DNA from: Owenweeksia sp. TMED14
GTDB lineage: Bacteria; Bacteroidota; Bacteroidia; Flavobacteriales; Schleiferiaceae
Direction: 5' to 3'
Length of the DNA: 64,000 nt
Assembly: GCA_949529985.1 (NCBI GenBank)
Contig: CATIRS010000019.1
Coordinates: 1-64,000 of the forward strand
In this document: one piece after another, positions 34,730-44,183 of the stretch
How the letters are laid out: each line of letters opens with the position of its first letter
How positions within the stretch are numbered: position 1 is the stretch's first letter
Notes under the pieces: model-generated
Told to the model about the DNA's origin: nothing
What the model saw: only the letters and a program-made list of their open reading frames with translations
The model's database searches: none
Translations under genes and position numbers: made by a program

Positions 34730-35116
34730 ATGAAGAAACAAATTGATGCCGTAACGAAATTTCATAAAATTTATCGGATTCCTTTTGAAAATAAACCAAC
34801 ATATAACATCAAACCGGCATTTGTTAATCTTCGTCATCGACTTATGGCGGAGGAAAACGATGAGTACTTAGAAGCGGCTAGAAACGGAGATTTAACTGAA
34901 ATAGCAGACGCACTGGGCGACATGCTCTATATCTTGTGTGGAACGATTATCACGCACGGAATGCAAGATAAGATTGAAGATATTTTTAAAGAGATTCAGA
35001 GAAGCAACATGAGTAAGCTTGATGTGAACGGTGAACCAATTTACAGAGAAGATGGTAAAGTAATGAAAGGTCCAAACTACTTTCGCCCAAATATTGACTC
35101 TATTTTACGCGGTTGA
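34730..35116 (+). CDS. MazG-like nucleotide pyrophosphohydrolase
   Basis: All-alpha NTP-PPase fold: the metal-binding residues are in LMAEENDEYLEAARNGD (ExxE part) and EIADALGDMLYIL (ExxD part). The family hydrolyses nucleoside triphosphates or phosphoribosyl-ATP-like substrates, often for house-cleaning. The C-terminal segment GEPIYREDGKVMKGPNYFRPNI is a conserved tail of this subgroup, which is also carried by phages. 128 residues, single domain. Its final 40 bases run antisense through the 3' end of the ostA gene. Confidence 0.85.
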   Translation: MKKQIDAVTKFHKIYRIPFENKPTYNIKPAFVNLRHRLMAEENDEYLEAARNGDLTEIADALGDMLYILCGTIITHGMQDKIEDIFKEIQRSNMSKLDVNGEPIYREDGKVMKGPNYFRPNIDSILRG

Positions 35117-36456
35117 CTATTCCAACGATCCTCATAATTCGGTAAATGAAATGTATCTGATTCCTCATTCTGTACATTTCCTTCTGGCCCCTTTATGAAA
35201 CGAATTGACGTTAATTTATTCTCTTTAAAATTTAATTCAATTTCTGAGCATTTTATGTTACTCGTTTGTTCAGTCTCAGGGTGAATCAACGCCACAGCAT
35301 TACCTCTTATTGCTAATTTATCTATTCTACCCTCATTTATAAAACCTGTAAAAACTTTGCCACACATTTCATCTGATAAACCGGAACTGTCAGGAGCGCT
35401 TGATATATTGATATGACCAATTCCAAATAGTGAATCATTATTATGCTCATCACCAAAAACATATATCAGACTATCTGAAATCACTTGATAACCGCCTGAC
35501 CAGGCTGTCGATTTTCCCCATATGAAAATAATAGAATCCAGCGGTTTCCATGTCAAATTTTGAGAATGGGTTACTAGATTATTTTGAAAAGTGATGACAT
35601 TATTCACAGCTGTCGTGAAATTTGACTCGTGCTCAATAAATCCTGAATGGATCTCTAAACTATCCTTAGTAAAATTAGCCCATTTCGCAGGGATTGAATC
35701 ATTACCATACAATCTTGTTATTTCTTTTTCATCTGATTTATAAAGGCTATCAGCTTGAAACGTTACCGTGGAGTCATATCCTTCAACACCTTTAAAGAAG
35801 CTCGAGATATTTAAATTATTATTAATTATTGCAGACCCGAATATAAGTTTCCCTGATTTACTTTTAGCTGTCCCTTTTGATGAAATTATATAAATTGACC
35901 TTTCTGGATATTGTGATATTTTTTCGCAATCAATGATATAATCTTCCGTGGTGGCATGAACTTTATTTTGAAAGATAAAAAGCTTTTCTTTTGCAATAAA
36001 TCTTCCAGCAATAGATGTGAGCTGTCCATCATTCGATATCATCTTACCTCCATTATTATACCACCCTACTTCTTCTTTTGTTTGATACATGAGCTGATTT
36101 GTTTCTAGAGTTTGTCCATCTTGTCTTAGCACAACATCACCACTTAAATCAGCAAGTCCCTTTTTAAAATCTAAATTATTCGCATTGATTTTTAACCCAT
36201 TATTTCCAATAAAACGTATGTTTCCAAATGCTATAAACCGATCATTTCTTCTCCACCATCTAGCAGAATCGCAGTAGAAGAGACCATCTCCATTTCTCAA
36301 TGCAACATCACCACTTAAGATAGTTACCGAAGCAGTATCCATTCTCAAAACCGTAACTCTTCGGGATTTTAATATTTCTATACGGTCATTCTTTGATTCC
36401 TGCGAAATTAGGGGATTGCAAATAAATAAAATAAGACACAGCCAAAAAGCTTTCAT
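35077..36456 (-). CDS. OstA/LptA-like periplasmic protein
   Basis: Signal peptide (MKAFWLCLILFICNPLISQ), then repeated OstA-type strands: VTILSGDVALRNGDGLFYCDSA, AFGNIRFIGNNGLKINANNLDF, ADLSGDVVLRQDGQTLETNQL, and later FGDEHNNDSLFGIGHINI. In lipopolysaccharide export these jelly-roll repeats build the LptA/LptD bridge. At 459 residues this is the long Bacteroidota form. I infer a role in LPS transport or outer-membrane assembly. Its ATG overlaps the purA stop by four bases, so it is the third gene of fur-purA-ostA. Confidence 0.85.
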   Translation of the reverse strand: MKAFWLCLILFICNPLISQESKNDRIEILKSRRVTVLRMDTASVTILSGDVALRNGDGLFYCDSARWWRRNDRFIAFGNIRFIGNNGLKINANNLDFKKGLADLSGDVVLRQDGQTLETNQLMYQTKEEVGWYNNGGKMISNDGQLTSIAGRFIAKEKLFIFQNKVHATTEDYIIDCEKISQYPERSIYIISSKGTAKSKSGKLIFGSAIINNNLNISSFFKGVEGYDSTVTFQADSLYKSDEKEITRLYGNDSIPAKWANFTKDSLEIHSGFIEHESNFTTAVNNVITFQNNLVTHSQNLTWKPLDSIIFIWGKSTAWSGGYQVISDSLIYVFGDEHNNDSLFGIGHINISSAPDSSGLSDEMCGKVFTGFINEGRIDKLAIRGNAVALIHPETEQTSNIKCSEIELNFKENKLTSIRFIKGPEGNVQNEESDTFHLPNYEDRWNSQPRKIESIFGRK

Positions 36457-37727
36457 CCTCGCCAGAGCGTTTGCTCCCTATCTGGCCCTACTGATATGAG
36501 TACAACAGGAACACCGATTTTCTCTTCTATAAAATCAGTATAATCTTGAAGAGCCTTTGGTAAGTCAGATGCCGAAGTTATACCTGTTAAATCTTCTTCC
36601 CATGATTCCATTTCCACATACACTGGCTGCAATAGTTTCTCATTCAGACTGAATGGAAGATGGTTTATGGTGGCGCCGAGGTAACGGTATTCAGTGCAAA
36701 CCTTGAGCTCTTTTAATCCAGATAATACATCTGCCTTCATCATCATTAATTGAGTTACACCATTTATTTCAACAGCGTATTTAAGGGCAGGAATATCTAA
36801 CCATCCTGTTCTTCTAGGCCTCCCGGTAGTACTTCCATATTCGTTTCCCTTGTCTCGCAGATTTTGACCAAGATCATCGTTCAACTCAGTTGGAAAAGGG
36901 CCAGAGCCCACACGTGTTATATATGCTTTAAAGATGCCAATCACTTCATTGATACGATTAGGAGCTAGGCCTAGGCCTGTGCATGCTCCGGCAGCAGTAG
37001 TAGTAGACGATGTCACATAAGGATAAGTTCCAAAATCTACATCTAAAAGTGTCCCTTGAGCTCCTTCTGCTAATATTTTTTTTCCTGAATGAAAAGCTTT
37101 TTGAATTAAAATATCTGTATCGGAGAGATTCATTCTTTTTATTCTAGCTATAGCCACCATCCAATCTTTTTCTGCTATCTGGAGGTCAAATGGAAATTCA
37201 TACCCTTTCAAAAGGTCTAGATGCTTTTTCTTTAGAACGTTATATCTATCAATAAAATCTAAAAGCTCAATATCACCAATACGCAATCCATTCCTTCCAG
37301 TCTTATCCATGTAAGTTGGGCCAATACCTTTAAGTGTGGATCCAATTTTATTTTTCCCTTTTGATGCTTCAGATGCAGCGTCAAGTAACTTGTGAGTGGG
37401 TAGGATAAGATGCGCCTTTCGAGAAATCTTTAAACGATCTATGCAGTGGGGTTCAAGTTTAAGTAATTTATCTATTTCCCCGCAGAAAATTATCGGATCA
37501 ATAACAACACCATTTCCAATTACATTTACAGCATTTTCATGAAATATCCCTGAAGGAATTGTATGAAGGACATGTTTAATATTATTAAATTCCAGCGTAT
37601 GTCCAGCGTTTGGACCACCTTGAAATCTAGCGACAACATCATAGTTTTTTGTTAATACATCTACAATTTTACCTTTTCCTTCATCGCCCCATTGAAGACC
37701 TAGTAGGATATCTGCTCCCTGACTCAT
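36453..37727 (-). CDS. purA: Adenylosuccinate synthetase
   Basis: GTP-dependent joining of IMP and aspartate, first step from IMP to AMP. The P-loop is GLQWGDEGKGKIVD, the IMP site GGPNAGHT, followed by SLKGIGPTYMDKTGRNG, QGTLLDVDFGTYPYVTSS and TGRPRRTGWLD. 424 residues, normal. The start abuts the fur stop with no spacer, and the stop overlaps the ostA start. Confidence 0.97.
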   Translation of the reverse strand: MSQGADILLGLQWGDEGKGKIVDVLTKNYDVVARFQGGPNAGHTLEFNNIKHVLHTIPSGIFHENAVNVIGNGVVIDPIIFCGEIDKLLKLEPHCIDRLKISRKAHLILPTHKLLDAASEASKGKNKIGSTLKGIGPTYMDKTGRNGLRIGDIELLDFIDRYNVLKKKHLDLLKGYEFPFDLQIAEKDWMVAIARIKRMNLSDTDILIQKAFHSGKKILAEGAQGTLLDVDFGTYPYVTSSTTTAAGACTGLGLAPNRINEVIGIFKAYITRVGSGPFPTELNDDLGQNLRDKGNEYGSTTGRPRRTGWLDIPALKYAVEINGVTQLMMMKADVLSGLKELKVCTEYRYLGATINHLPFSLNEKLLQPVYVEMESWEEDLTGITSASDLPKALQDYTDFIEEKIGVPVVLISVGPDREQTLWRG

Positions 37728-38162
37728 TTATTTTTTTGATTTTGCATATATGTATAGCTGATGACCAGTAACTTCGACGCCAAAGACCTCTTCAACACTC
37801 TCTTTTATTTTTTGAATACGAGGATCGCAAAACTCTTTAACCTCACCAGAGTCTAATAAAATTACATGATCATGCTGCCTATTGAAGTATGACTTTTCAT
37901 ACTGAGCTTGATTTTGGCCGAATTGATGCTTTCTTACAAGACCACAGGAAAGTAAAAGCTCAATTGTATTATAAAGCGTAGCTCTACTAACCCTGTAATT
38001 TTTCTTCTTCATTGAAGTATATAGAGCTTCTATATCGAAGTGATCTTGACTATCATAAATCTCGAAAAGTATGGCATATCTCTCAGGAGTTTTCCTGTGC
38101 CCATTTTTTATTAAAAAATCGGTAAATACCAGCTTTACTTGTTCAAAAGATGATTCGTTCAT
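37728..38162 (-). CDS. Fur-family metal-dependent transcriptional regulator
   Basis: 144 residues with an N-terminal winged helix ([26 protein letters not shown] and [20 protein letters not shown]) and a C-terminal metal-binding dimerisation domain with [19 protein letters not shown]. The structural-zinc CxxC pair of classical Fur is absent (LLDSGEV replaces CxxCG), as in some Gram-negative members. Which metal or signal it senses (Fur, Zur or PerR type) cannot be decided. It leads the operon to purA and ostA. A 7-bp inverted repeat lies 27 bases before its ATG. Confidence 0.9.
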   Translation of the reverse strand: MNESSFEQVKLVFTDFLIKNGHRKTPERYAILFEIYDSQDHFDIEALYTSMKKKNYRVSRATLYNTIELLLSCGLVRKHQFGQNQAQYEKSYFNRQHDHVILLDSGEVKEFCDPRIQKIKESVEEVFGVEVTGHQLYIYAKSKK

Positions 38163-38188
38163 TTTTATTTACTATTCAACGCGTTGCT

Positions 38189-38214
38189 AAGTTACAGTTT
38201 TGAGACCGTAACTT
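38189..38214. promoter_or_regulatory. Inverted repeat between fur and the PorE-like gene, putative operator
   Basis: AAGTTAC at 38189-38195 and GTAACTT at 38208-38214 are perfect inverted arms with a 12-base spacer, in the 64-base divergent gap. Position and symmetry suit a dimer-binding site, plausibly for the Fur-family protein next to it. No exact TAnnTTTG box is seen in this gap. Confidence 0.4.
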
Positions 38215-38226
38215 CGTCGGTAATAT

Positions 38227-40137
38227 ATGCGGTTTATCTGGCTTCTCATTACTATTATTTTCCTAGTTACAACTCAAGACTGTCTAGGTCAAAAGAAACA
38301 GGCTGTAAAATCATACTTAAAAGGCATTTCGTTGGCTATAAGAGGTGTAGAAAACACAAGTAGAGCTGAAAAATATTTCTTAAAAGCCATTCGCATCTCC
38401 CCTGAATATTATGATGCACACATGTCCTTAGGTGATTTATATTCACAACAAGGAAAGCCTGAAAAGGCCATTATTTCGTTTTCAAAAGCTGCTAAAGGCA
38501 GCCCGAGAGAAGGGTTTTTTAAAATAGGAAATTTAGCCCTAAAAAATGGGCTTTATGAAACCTCTAATGAGGCATTTTTAAAATATCTGCTCATTCTAAA
38601 CTTACCAAAAACAAAGAAAAAAACTGTGTTGAAGCTGTTAGAAAATGCGAAATTCGGAATGTCTGCTGTTCTGATTCCTCAAACTATAACTCCAAAGCTT
38701 ATCAGAGATAATAATGATACTAATAGCTATCCAGAATCATATTTTTTCCCTAGTATTTCTGGAGATGACTCGACATTGTATTTTACGGGTAGAAATTTCC
38801 TCAATGCCCCATTAGATGAGAATATTTATATTGTCAATAAAATTGATAGCATTTCATGGTCAACGCCCAACAGGGTCAGCGGCAATATTAATACTCGATT
38901 AAATGAAGGAGCGGTAAGTGTTCAAGGGGATCAAAAAAAAATGTCTCTTGCAGCTTGTGGAAGAGAAGATGGTTACGGGTCTTGTGATATTTATTTGTCT
39001 TTTAATTCAAAAAGAGGTTGGTCTGATGCGCAAAACATAGGGAGTGCGATTAATACTTCTCAATGGGAGACACAGCCCTGCCTGTCTGCAGACGGGCAGT
39101 TTTTATTTTTTGTTCGTGATGCAAAAAAAAGAGGAAGTAATTCCAATATTTGGATGTCTAGATGGAATGGCAAATATTGGTCACTTGCGAAGCAACTGCC
39201 TTCTGAAATAAATGGCTCCGGTGACGAGTTCTCACCGTTTTTACACGCTGATGGAAAGAGTCTATACTTTGCCTCAAATAGTCACGTGGGCATGGGGGGG
39301 CTAGATCTTTTTAGGAGCACTTGGAAGGATGATGGTTCTTGGACAAAACCAATAAACCTTGGTTACCCAATTAATGACCATACCGATAATTTTGGTCTAG
39401 TTGTATCTCCTGACGGGAGCACGGGGTATCTGGCAGGTGGAGTCTTAAATAACTCCTTTGACTCTAGTTCTCAAAGCAAAAACCCACAGATATATCAGTT
39501 TAAAATACCCCTAAGTATTATGCCACGTGCAACAACATGGGTTGAAATATGGGCTATAAGCTCTCTGAATGGAGAGGTGGTAAAAAATGCTTCCTGGTCT
39601 ATTGGGCAGAACGGCCTTGGAATGGAGGCAGTCGGAGAAGGAGGGAGTTTTCAAACAGCTATCTCACTAGGTTCTGAATTGGCTTTTAACGTTGTTGCCA
39701 ACGGTTACAACATGGTTTCTAAGAGGATCGTGACTGAGATGAGAAACACAAGTTTAAAAAAAGACACAGTATTCATGATTCCTATTCATAATGGTGATCA
39801 CTTTACATTAAATAATATTTTATTTGAGTTGAATCGAGCTCAGCTAATGAGCCATTCTGGATTAGAAATTTCGCGTATTGTAAAGTGGATGCAGAAAAAT
39901 CCTTCTCTTCATATCGAGCTGCAAGGCCATACAGACGACACCGGAACGAAAGAGCGTAATATAGAACTAAGCAGAAAGAGAGCAGAGGCGGTATATCTTG
40001 AACTTATTAATAAGGGAATATTAGAGAGCCGGTTATCCTTTCGAGGTTTCGGCGATCGACTTCCTGTGTCCTCAAATTATAGTAAAGAAGGTAGAACGCT
40101 TAATCGCCGAACAGAGGTTTCTATCACTAAAATATAA
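38227..40137 (+). CDS. PorE-like TPR, propeller and OmpA-domain envelope protein
   Basis: Signal peptide (MRFIWLLITIIFLVTTQDCLGQ), then TPR repeats at about residues 25-135 (AEKYFLKAIRISPEYYDAHMSLGDLYSQQGKPEKA). A PD40-type propeller at about 165-420 follows (YFFPSISGDDSTLYFTGRNF, LSADGQFLFFVRD, KSLYFASNSHVGMGGLDLF). Next are a CarboxypepD_reg-like module at about 435-515 and a C-terminal OmpA peptidoglycan-binding domain (LNNILFELNRAQLM, IELQGHTDDTGTKERNIELSRKRAEAV, RRTEVSI). This order matches PorE, which anchors the type IX secretion complex to peptidoglycan. Other OmpA proteins of Bacteroidota share it, so a T9SS role is probable but not proved. Confidence 0.8.
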   Translation: MRFIWLLITIIFLVTTQDCLGQKKQAVKSYLKGISLAIRGVENTSRAEKYFLKAIRISPEYYDAHMSLGDLYSQQGKPEKAIISFSKAAKGSPREGFFKIGNLALKNGLYETSNEAFLKYLLILNLPKTKKKTVLKLLENAKFGMSAVLIPQTITPKLIRDNNDTNSYPESYFFPSISGDDSTLYFTGRNFLNAPLDENIYIVNKIDSISWSTPNRVSGNINTRLNEGAVSVQGDQKKMSLAACGREDGYGSCDIYLSFNSKRGWSDAQNIGSAINTSQWETQPCLSADGQFLFFVRDAKKRGSNSNIWMSRWNGKYWSLAKQLPSEINGSGDEFSPFLHADGKSLYFASNSHVGMGGLDLFRSTWKDDGSWTKPINLGYPINDHTDNFGLVVSPDGSTGYLAGGVLNNSFDSSSQSKNPQIYQFKIPLSIMPRATTWVEIWAISSLNGEVVKNASWSIGQNGLGMEAVGEGGSFQTAISLGSELAFNVVANGYNMVSKRIVTEMRNTSLKKDTVFMIPIHNGDHFTLNNILFELNRAQLMSHSGLEISRIVKWMQKNPSLHIELQGHTDDTGTKERNIELSRKRAEAVYLELINKGILESRLSFRGFGDRLPVSSNYSKEGRTLNRRTEVSITKI

Positions 40138-40186
40138 TAATCACATAAATACAATATGTCTATTTTTCATAGGTTAAATGCATTTG

Positions 40187-41461
40187 TTATTTCATATCAC
40201 CCCAACGAAAATCTAACCAGTCTCTTATTTTTTTCTCGACTTCATTATCACCCGGACAATAAAACTTAGAATTTAATATATCATCTGGTAAATATTTTTG
40301 ATTAACAAAATTACCAGGGTAATCATGAGGATGCTTATATGACTTTCCATATCCGATTTCTTTCATCATTTCACTCGGAGCATTCCTTAGATGTAAAGGG
40401 ATATCCAAATCACCATATTTTTCGACAATCTCCATAGCTGCATCAATACCAATTAATGTCGAATTGCTTTTTGGACAACTAGAGAGGTATATGACACATT
40501 GAGCAAGCGGGATCCTGCCCTCAGGCATCCCTAGACATTCTACAGATTGATAGCATGCATTCGCTACATGAAGTGCGTTAGGGTTTGCTAAACCAATATC
40601 TTCTGATGCTGATATCAATAGCCTTCGAGCTATGTACGTTGGAGATTCTCCACCTTTTATCATTCTTGCAAGCCAGTACAAAGCAGCTTGAGGATGACTT
40701 CCTCTTATCGACTTTATCAATGCACTAGAAATATCATAATGCTGCTCACCAGCTCTGTCATATATTGGAGAAATCTTTGGCGCATTTTCAAGAATATAAG
40801 ACGAGTCTATTATCGATATACCTTCGGAATAGCATGTGTTAGAAAGACTCTCTAGAGTATTTAAAAATCTCCTACCGTCGCCACCAACAAATCCATAAAG
40901 AGCCTCCCAATCAATAAGTTTAATTTCTAATTTTAACATTTGACTGTCCTCACTCATGGCTCTTTTTCCAATGAGTTGAAGATCTTTCAATGAAAGCTTT
41001 TTCAAGATATGAAGTTGGCATCGACTCATTAAAGCACTATTGATTTCAAAACTGGGGTTCTCTGTAGTAGCACCAATAAGGGTCACAACACCTTTTTCAA
41101 CAGCTGCTAGAAGAGAATCCTGTTGAGATTTGCTAAATCGATGAATCTCATCAATGAAAAGAACTCGACCATTTGGATGAAATAACCTGTCTTTTTCTGA
41201 TCTAGAAATAGTCTCTCGTATATCTTTCACACCAGAAGAAATTGCTGATAACGAAGTAATTGGCATACCTACAGCTTCTGATAATAATTTAGCTAGAGTT
41301 GTCTTCCCGACACCTGGCGGCCCCCAAAGTATTATCGAAGGCAGTCTTTTTTGCTTTAAAGAAGTCATTATTGAACTCTTAGGGCCAATTACATGTTGCT
41401 GACCAACAAAATCATCTAATTTATTTGGACGCATGCGCTCTGCGAGAGGAATATTATTCAT
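40187..41461 (-). CDS. rarA: Replication-associated recombination protein RarA (MgsA)
   Basis: AAA+ ATPase acting at stalled replication forks. N-terminal AERMRPNKLDDFVGQQHVIG, Walker A WGPPGVGKTTLAK, Walker B VLFIDEIHRFSKSQQDSLL, sensor GATTENPSFEINSALMSRC, and the C-terminal tetramerisation domain with YWLARMIKGGESPTYIARRLLISASEDIGLANP. 424 residues, normal. It follows the TIGR02757 gene by 34 bases, probably in the lolD operon. Confidence 0.96.
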   Translation of the reverse strand: MNNIPLAERMRPNKLDDFVGQQHVIGPKSSIMTSLKQKRLPSIILWGPPGVGKTTLAKLLSEAVGMPITSLSAISSGVKDIRETISRSEKDRLFHPNGRVLFIDEIHRFSKSQQDSLLAAVEKGVVTLIGATTENPSFEINSALMSRCQLHILKKLSLKDLQLIGKRAMSEDSQMLKLEIKLIDWEALYGFVGGDGRRFLNTLESLSNTCYSEGISIIDSSYILENAPKISPIYDRAGEQHYDISSALIKSIRGSHPQAALYWLARMIKGGESPTYIARRLLISASEDIGLANPNALHVANACYQSVECLGMPEGRIPLAQCVIYLSSCPKSNSTLIGIDAAMEIVEKYGDLDIPLHLRNAPSEMMKEIGYGKSYKHPHDYPGNFVNQKYLPDDILNSKFYCPGDNEVEKKIRDWLDFRWGDMK

Positions 41462-41495
41462 AGTTCAGCAACATTAAGGAATGATTTTAACACTA

Positions 41496-42272
41496 TCATT
41501 TTAATGTTGCAGATTCGCCTAAACCGAATAAGGCATAATCATATTTGACTGGATCACTAGGATCTAGTTTTCTGAGAGCTATATCTAACTCTAATAATGA
41601 TTTTGAATCATTGTATGATCGTTTCAATAAACCTAGGTCTCGCGCCACGTTACCACTGTGAACATCAAGAGGGCAGGATAACTTTCTTGGATCAAGATTT
41701 TCCCAATCTCCAAAATCAACACCTCGATCATTAGATCTAACCATCCATCGCAAAAAAAGGTGAATACGTTTTGCTGCAGATCCTGCTTTTGGAGAAGCGA
41801 TATGCTTTAATGTTCTTTGATACTTCCAGTCTTTTGAAATATTTAACCTAAAACGATCAATAGCTTCATTATAATAAACTTCTTTTGGATGAGTTATGAA
41901 AAGCTTTTCCATACTGCTGTGATTGCGAAAATAATCTCTTAAAGACTTAATGAACTGCCAACCATCAATATTTAAAAATGTACGATGAGACCAAATAATA
42001 TCTGCTATATCATTATCAGACAGATCAACTAAATCATCAACAGGCTGGTCCCCAAAGTATGAAAACATTTTCTCGGCGCTTTTAAGAATACTCGCTCTCC
42101 TTCCCCAAGAAATGGAAGCCGTTACAAAACCAACAAATTCTCTGTCAACAGGACGTTCATAACGGTGCGGAATAGAGATAGGATCATTAGTTATGAAATT
42201 AATATTTTCATATTTGTCCACCCAATTATCCAACCAAGAATGCAAGTCCTTCGCTGGGATTAGACTCCCCAT
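41496..42272 (-). CDS. TIGR02757/DUF2400 family protein
   Basis: 258 residues matching the TIGR02757 pattern: FITNDPISIPHRYERPVDREFVGFVTASISWGRR near the N-terminus, then HRTFLNIDGWQFIKSLRDY, KRIHLFLRWMVRSNDRGVDFG and PLDVHSGNVARDLGLLKR. The CPLDVHSGN segment and flanking helices suggest a helix-hairpin-helix DNA-glycosylase-like fold, but no activity is established. It overlaps the 3' end of lolD by 13 bases, so co-translation is likely. Confidence 0.85.
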   Translation of the reverse strand: MGSLIPAKDLHSWLDNWVDKYENINFITNDPISIPHRYERPVDREFVGFVTASISWGRRASILKSAEKMFSYFGDQPVDDLVDLSDNDIADIIWSHRTFLNIDGWQFIKSLRDYFRNHSSMEKLFITHPKEVYYNEAIDRFRLNISKDWKYQRTLKHIASPKAGSAAKRIHLFLRWMVRSNDRGVDFGDWENLDPRKLSCPLDVHSGNVARDLGLLKRSYNDSKSLLELDIALRKLDPSDPVKYDYALFGLGESATLK

Positions 42273-42913
42273 TTTCCATCAGATAAATTAAGCGTTCTGT
42301 CAACACTTGAAGCCCAGTTCTCACTATGAGTGACAACCACAATACCAACAGATTTCGATAATCTAACCTGATCAAGAAGATCAAATAATTCTTTAGATCT
42401 CTTACTGTCTAAATTTCCAGATGGCTCATCTGCAAGAAGTAACTTTGGACGAGTTACGAGCGCCCTGGCCATAGCCACCCGCTGCTGTTCACCACCACTT
42501 AGGTGACTTGGTAGGTGATTTAGGCGGTTCGTTAGGCCAAACTCTTCAGCTAACTCTTTGGCATAAATTTCAGTATCCTTATTTTTTCCTATCCATCCAG
42601 GCATGCAAATATTCTCTAGCGCTGAAAACTCAGGAAGCAGGTGGTGAAACTGAAATACGAATCCCAAATATCTATTCCTAAAAAGTTCTATCTCTTTCCC
42701 CCCCCTGGGATATAAAGCATTTTCAAATTCTATCGTACCAGAGTCAGGGTACTCTAAACCTCCTAGAATATGTAATAGGGTAGATTTCCCTGATCCAGAA
42801 GCTCCGGTTATAGCAACAAACTCACCATGAGATAATTGAAAATCTAAATGATTAAGTACAGATATTTCACCGAATGACTTTGAGATTCCTTTAGCGTTTA
42901 ACAAACTTGACAT
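42260..42913 (-). CDS. lolD: ABC transporter ATPase, LolD-like
   Basis: ATPase of the lipoprotein-releasing or MacB-type ABC family. Walker A is GASGSGKST, Q-loop GFVFQFHHLLPEFSALENI, signature LSGGEQQR, Walker B LLLADEPSGNLD and H-loop VVTHSE. The Q-loop and the short 217-residue length are LolD-like; no permease (LolC/E) gene is adjacent. The ATG at 42913 (MSSLLNAKGISKSFG) is chosen because an exact TAnnTTTG box ends 6 bases upstream; a longer reading from 42979 would overlap the sucC promoter. Confidence 0.87.
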   Translation of the reverse strand: MSSLLNAKGISKSFGEISVLNHLDFQLSHGEFVAITGASGSGKSTLLHILGGLEYPDSGTIEFENALYPRGGKEIELFRNRYLGFVFQFHHLLPEFSALENICMPGWIGKNKDTEIYAKELAEEFGLTNRLNHLPSHLSGGEQQRVAMARALVTRPKLLLADEPSGNLDSKRSKELFDLLDQVRLSKSVGIVVVTHSENWASSVDRTLNLSDGKWGV

Positions 42914-42919
42914 AGACTT

Positions 42920-42960
42920 CAAAAGTAGAGAGGAATTCCGTGAGTTCATAAGTACATTTG
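42920..42960. promoter_or_regulatory. Divergent -7 boxes of lolD and sucC
   Basis: CAAAAGTA at 42920-42927 reads TACTTTTG on the minus strand, 6 bases before the lolD ATG. TACATTTG at 42953-42960 lies 27 bases before the sucC ATG. Both match TAnnTTTG exactly. The gap between the start codons is 74 bases. Confidence 0.6.
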
Positions 42961-42987
42961 CAGCAATAATAAAATCCATAAAAAATT

Positions 42988-44178
42988 ATGAATCTTCACG
43001 AATACCAAGGAAAGGAAATATTGGCATCTTACGGAGTTCGTATTCAAAGGGGGATTGTTGCGTCAACTGCTGAAGAAGCTTTAAGCGCTGCAGAAAAACT
43101 GACTACTGAAACAAATACTCAATGGCATATCATTAAAGCACAAGTTCATGCAGGTGGCCGAGGTAAAGGAGGAGGAGTAAAGCTAGCAAAATCTTTAAAA
43201 GAGGTTTCGCAAATAGCTAATAACATATTGGGGATGAATTTAGTGACGCCACAAACTTCTAAAAAAGGAAAAAAAGTTCACCAAGTTCTTGTCGCTGAAG
43301 ATGTTTATTATCCAGGCGAGTCCGATACGGAAGAATATTATATGAGTATCCTTCTTGATAGAAAACAAGGAAAAAATATGCTTATGTACAGCCCTGAGGG
43401 TGGTATGGACATTGAATATGTTGCCGAAAACACACCAGATAAAATTTTTACGGAAGTAATCGATCCAGCGTTAGGTCTTCAGGATTTTCAAGCGAGACGA
43501 GTGGCATTCAATCTTGGATTAACAGGATTAGCCCTCAAGGAGATGGTTTTATTTGTCAAAAACCTACTAAAAGCTTTCGAGGGTATTGATGCTTCTTTAT
43601 TCGAGATTAATCCGGTTCTAAAAACAAGTGACAATAAAATCATTGCTGTTGACGCCAAAGTCTCCTTAGACGATAATGCATTATTCCGTCACAAGGAGCT
43701 GATAGAACTTAGAGACCTTAGGGAGGAAGATGAGACTGAAGTTAGGGCGGATAAAGCAGGGTTGAATTTCGTAAAGCTGGATGGAAATGTTGGTTGCATG
43801 GTTAACGGAGCTGGACTGGCTATGGCGACAATGGACATAATAAAAATGGCAGGAGGAAGCCCAGCAAACTTTTTAGACGTTGGAGGCACTGCAGATGCCA
43901 AAAGAGTTGAAAAAGCTTTTAGAATAATCCTTGAAGATTCAAGTGTTAAGGCTATTCTGGTAAATATATTTGGGGGTATAGTTAGATGTGATAGAGTTGC
44001 ACAAGGAATAGTCGATGCATACAGATCAATAGGAGAGATACCTGTCCCTATAATCATAAGACTCCAAGGGACAAATGCTTCAGAAGCTAAGGCTCTTATC
44101 GATGATAGCGATTTACGAGTTTACTCCGCAGTTGGCCTAAAAGAAGCATCAGAATTAGTTAAAGAACTAATTGACTAG
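42988..44178 (+). CDS. sucC: Succinyl-CoA synthetase, beta subunit
   Basis: Citric-acid-cycle enzyme that converts succinyl-CoA to succinate with formation of ATP or GTP. ATP-grasp N-terminus MNLHEYQGKEILASYGV, KAQVHAGGRGKGGGVKLAKS, metal and phosphate sites in LFEINPV, and the C-terminal ligase domain GCMVNGAGLAMATMDIIKMAGGSPANFLDVGG and VNIFGGIVRCDRVAQGI. 396 residues, normal. sucD is not adjacent, as in other Bacteroidota. It is followed by pnuC after 5 bases. Confidence 0.97.
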   Translation: MNLHEYQGKEILASYGVRIQRGIVASTAEEALSAAEKLTTETNTQWHIIKAQVHAGGRGKGGGVKLAKSLKEVSQIANNILGMNLVTPQTSKKGKKVHQVLVAEDVYYPGESDTEEYYMSILLDRKQGKNMLMYSPEGGMDIEYVAENTPDKIFTEVIDPALGLQDFQARRVAFNLGLTGLALKEMVLFVKNLLKAFEGIDASLFEINPVLKTSDNKIIAVDAKVSLDDNALFRHKELIELRDLREEDETEVRADKAGLNFVKLDGNVGCMVNGAGLAMATMDIIKMAGGSPANFLDVGGTADAKRVEKAFRIILEDSSVKAILVNIFGGIVRCDRVAQGIVDAYRSIGEIPVPIIIRLQGTNASEAKALIDDSDLRVYSAVGLKEASELVKELID

Positions 44179-44183
44179 GAGTA

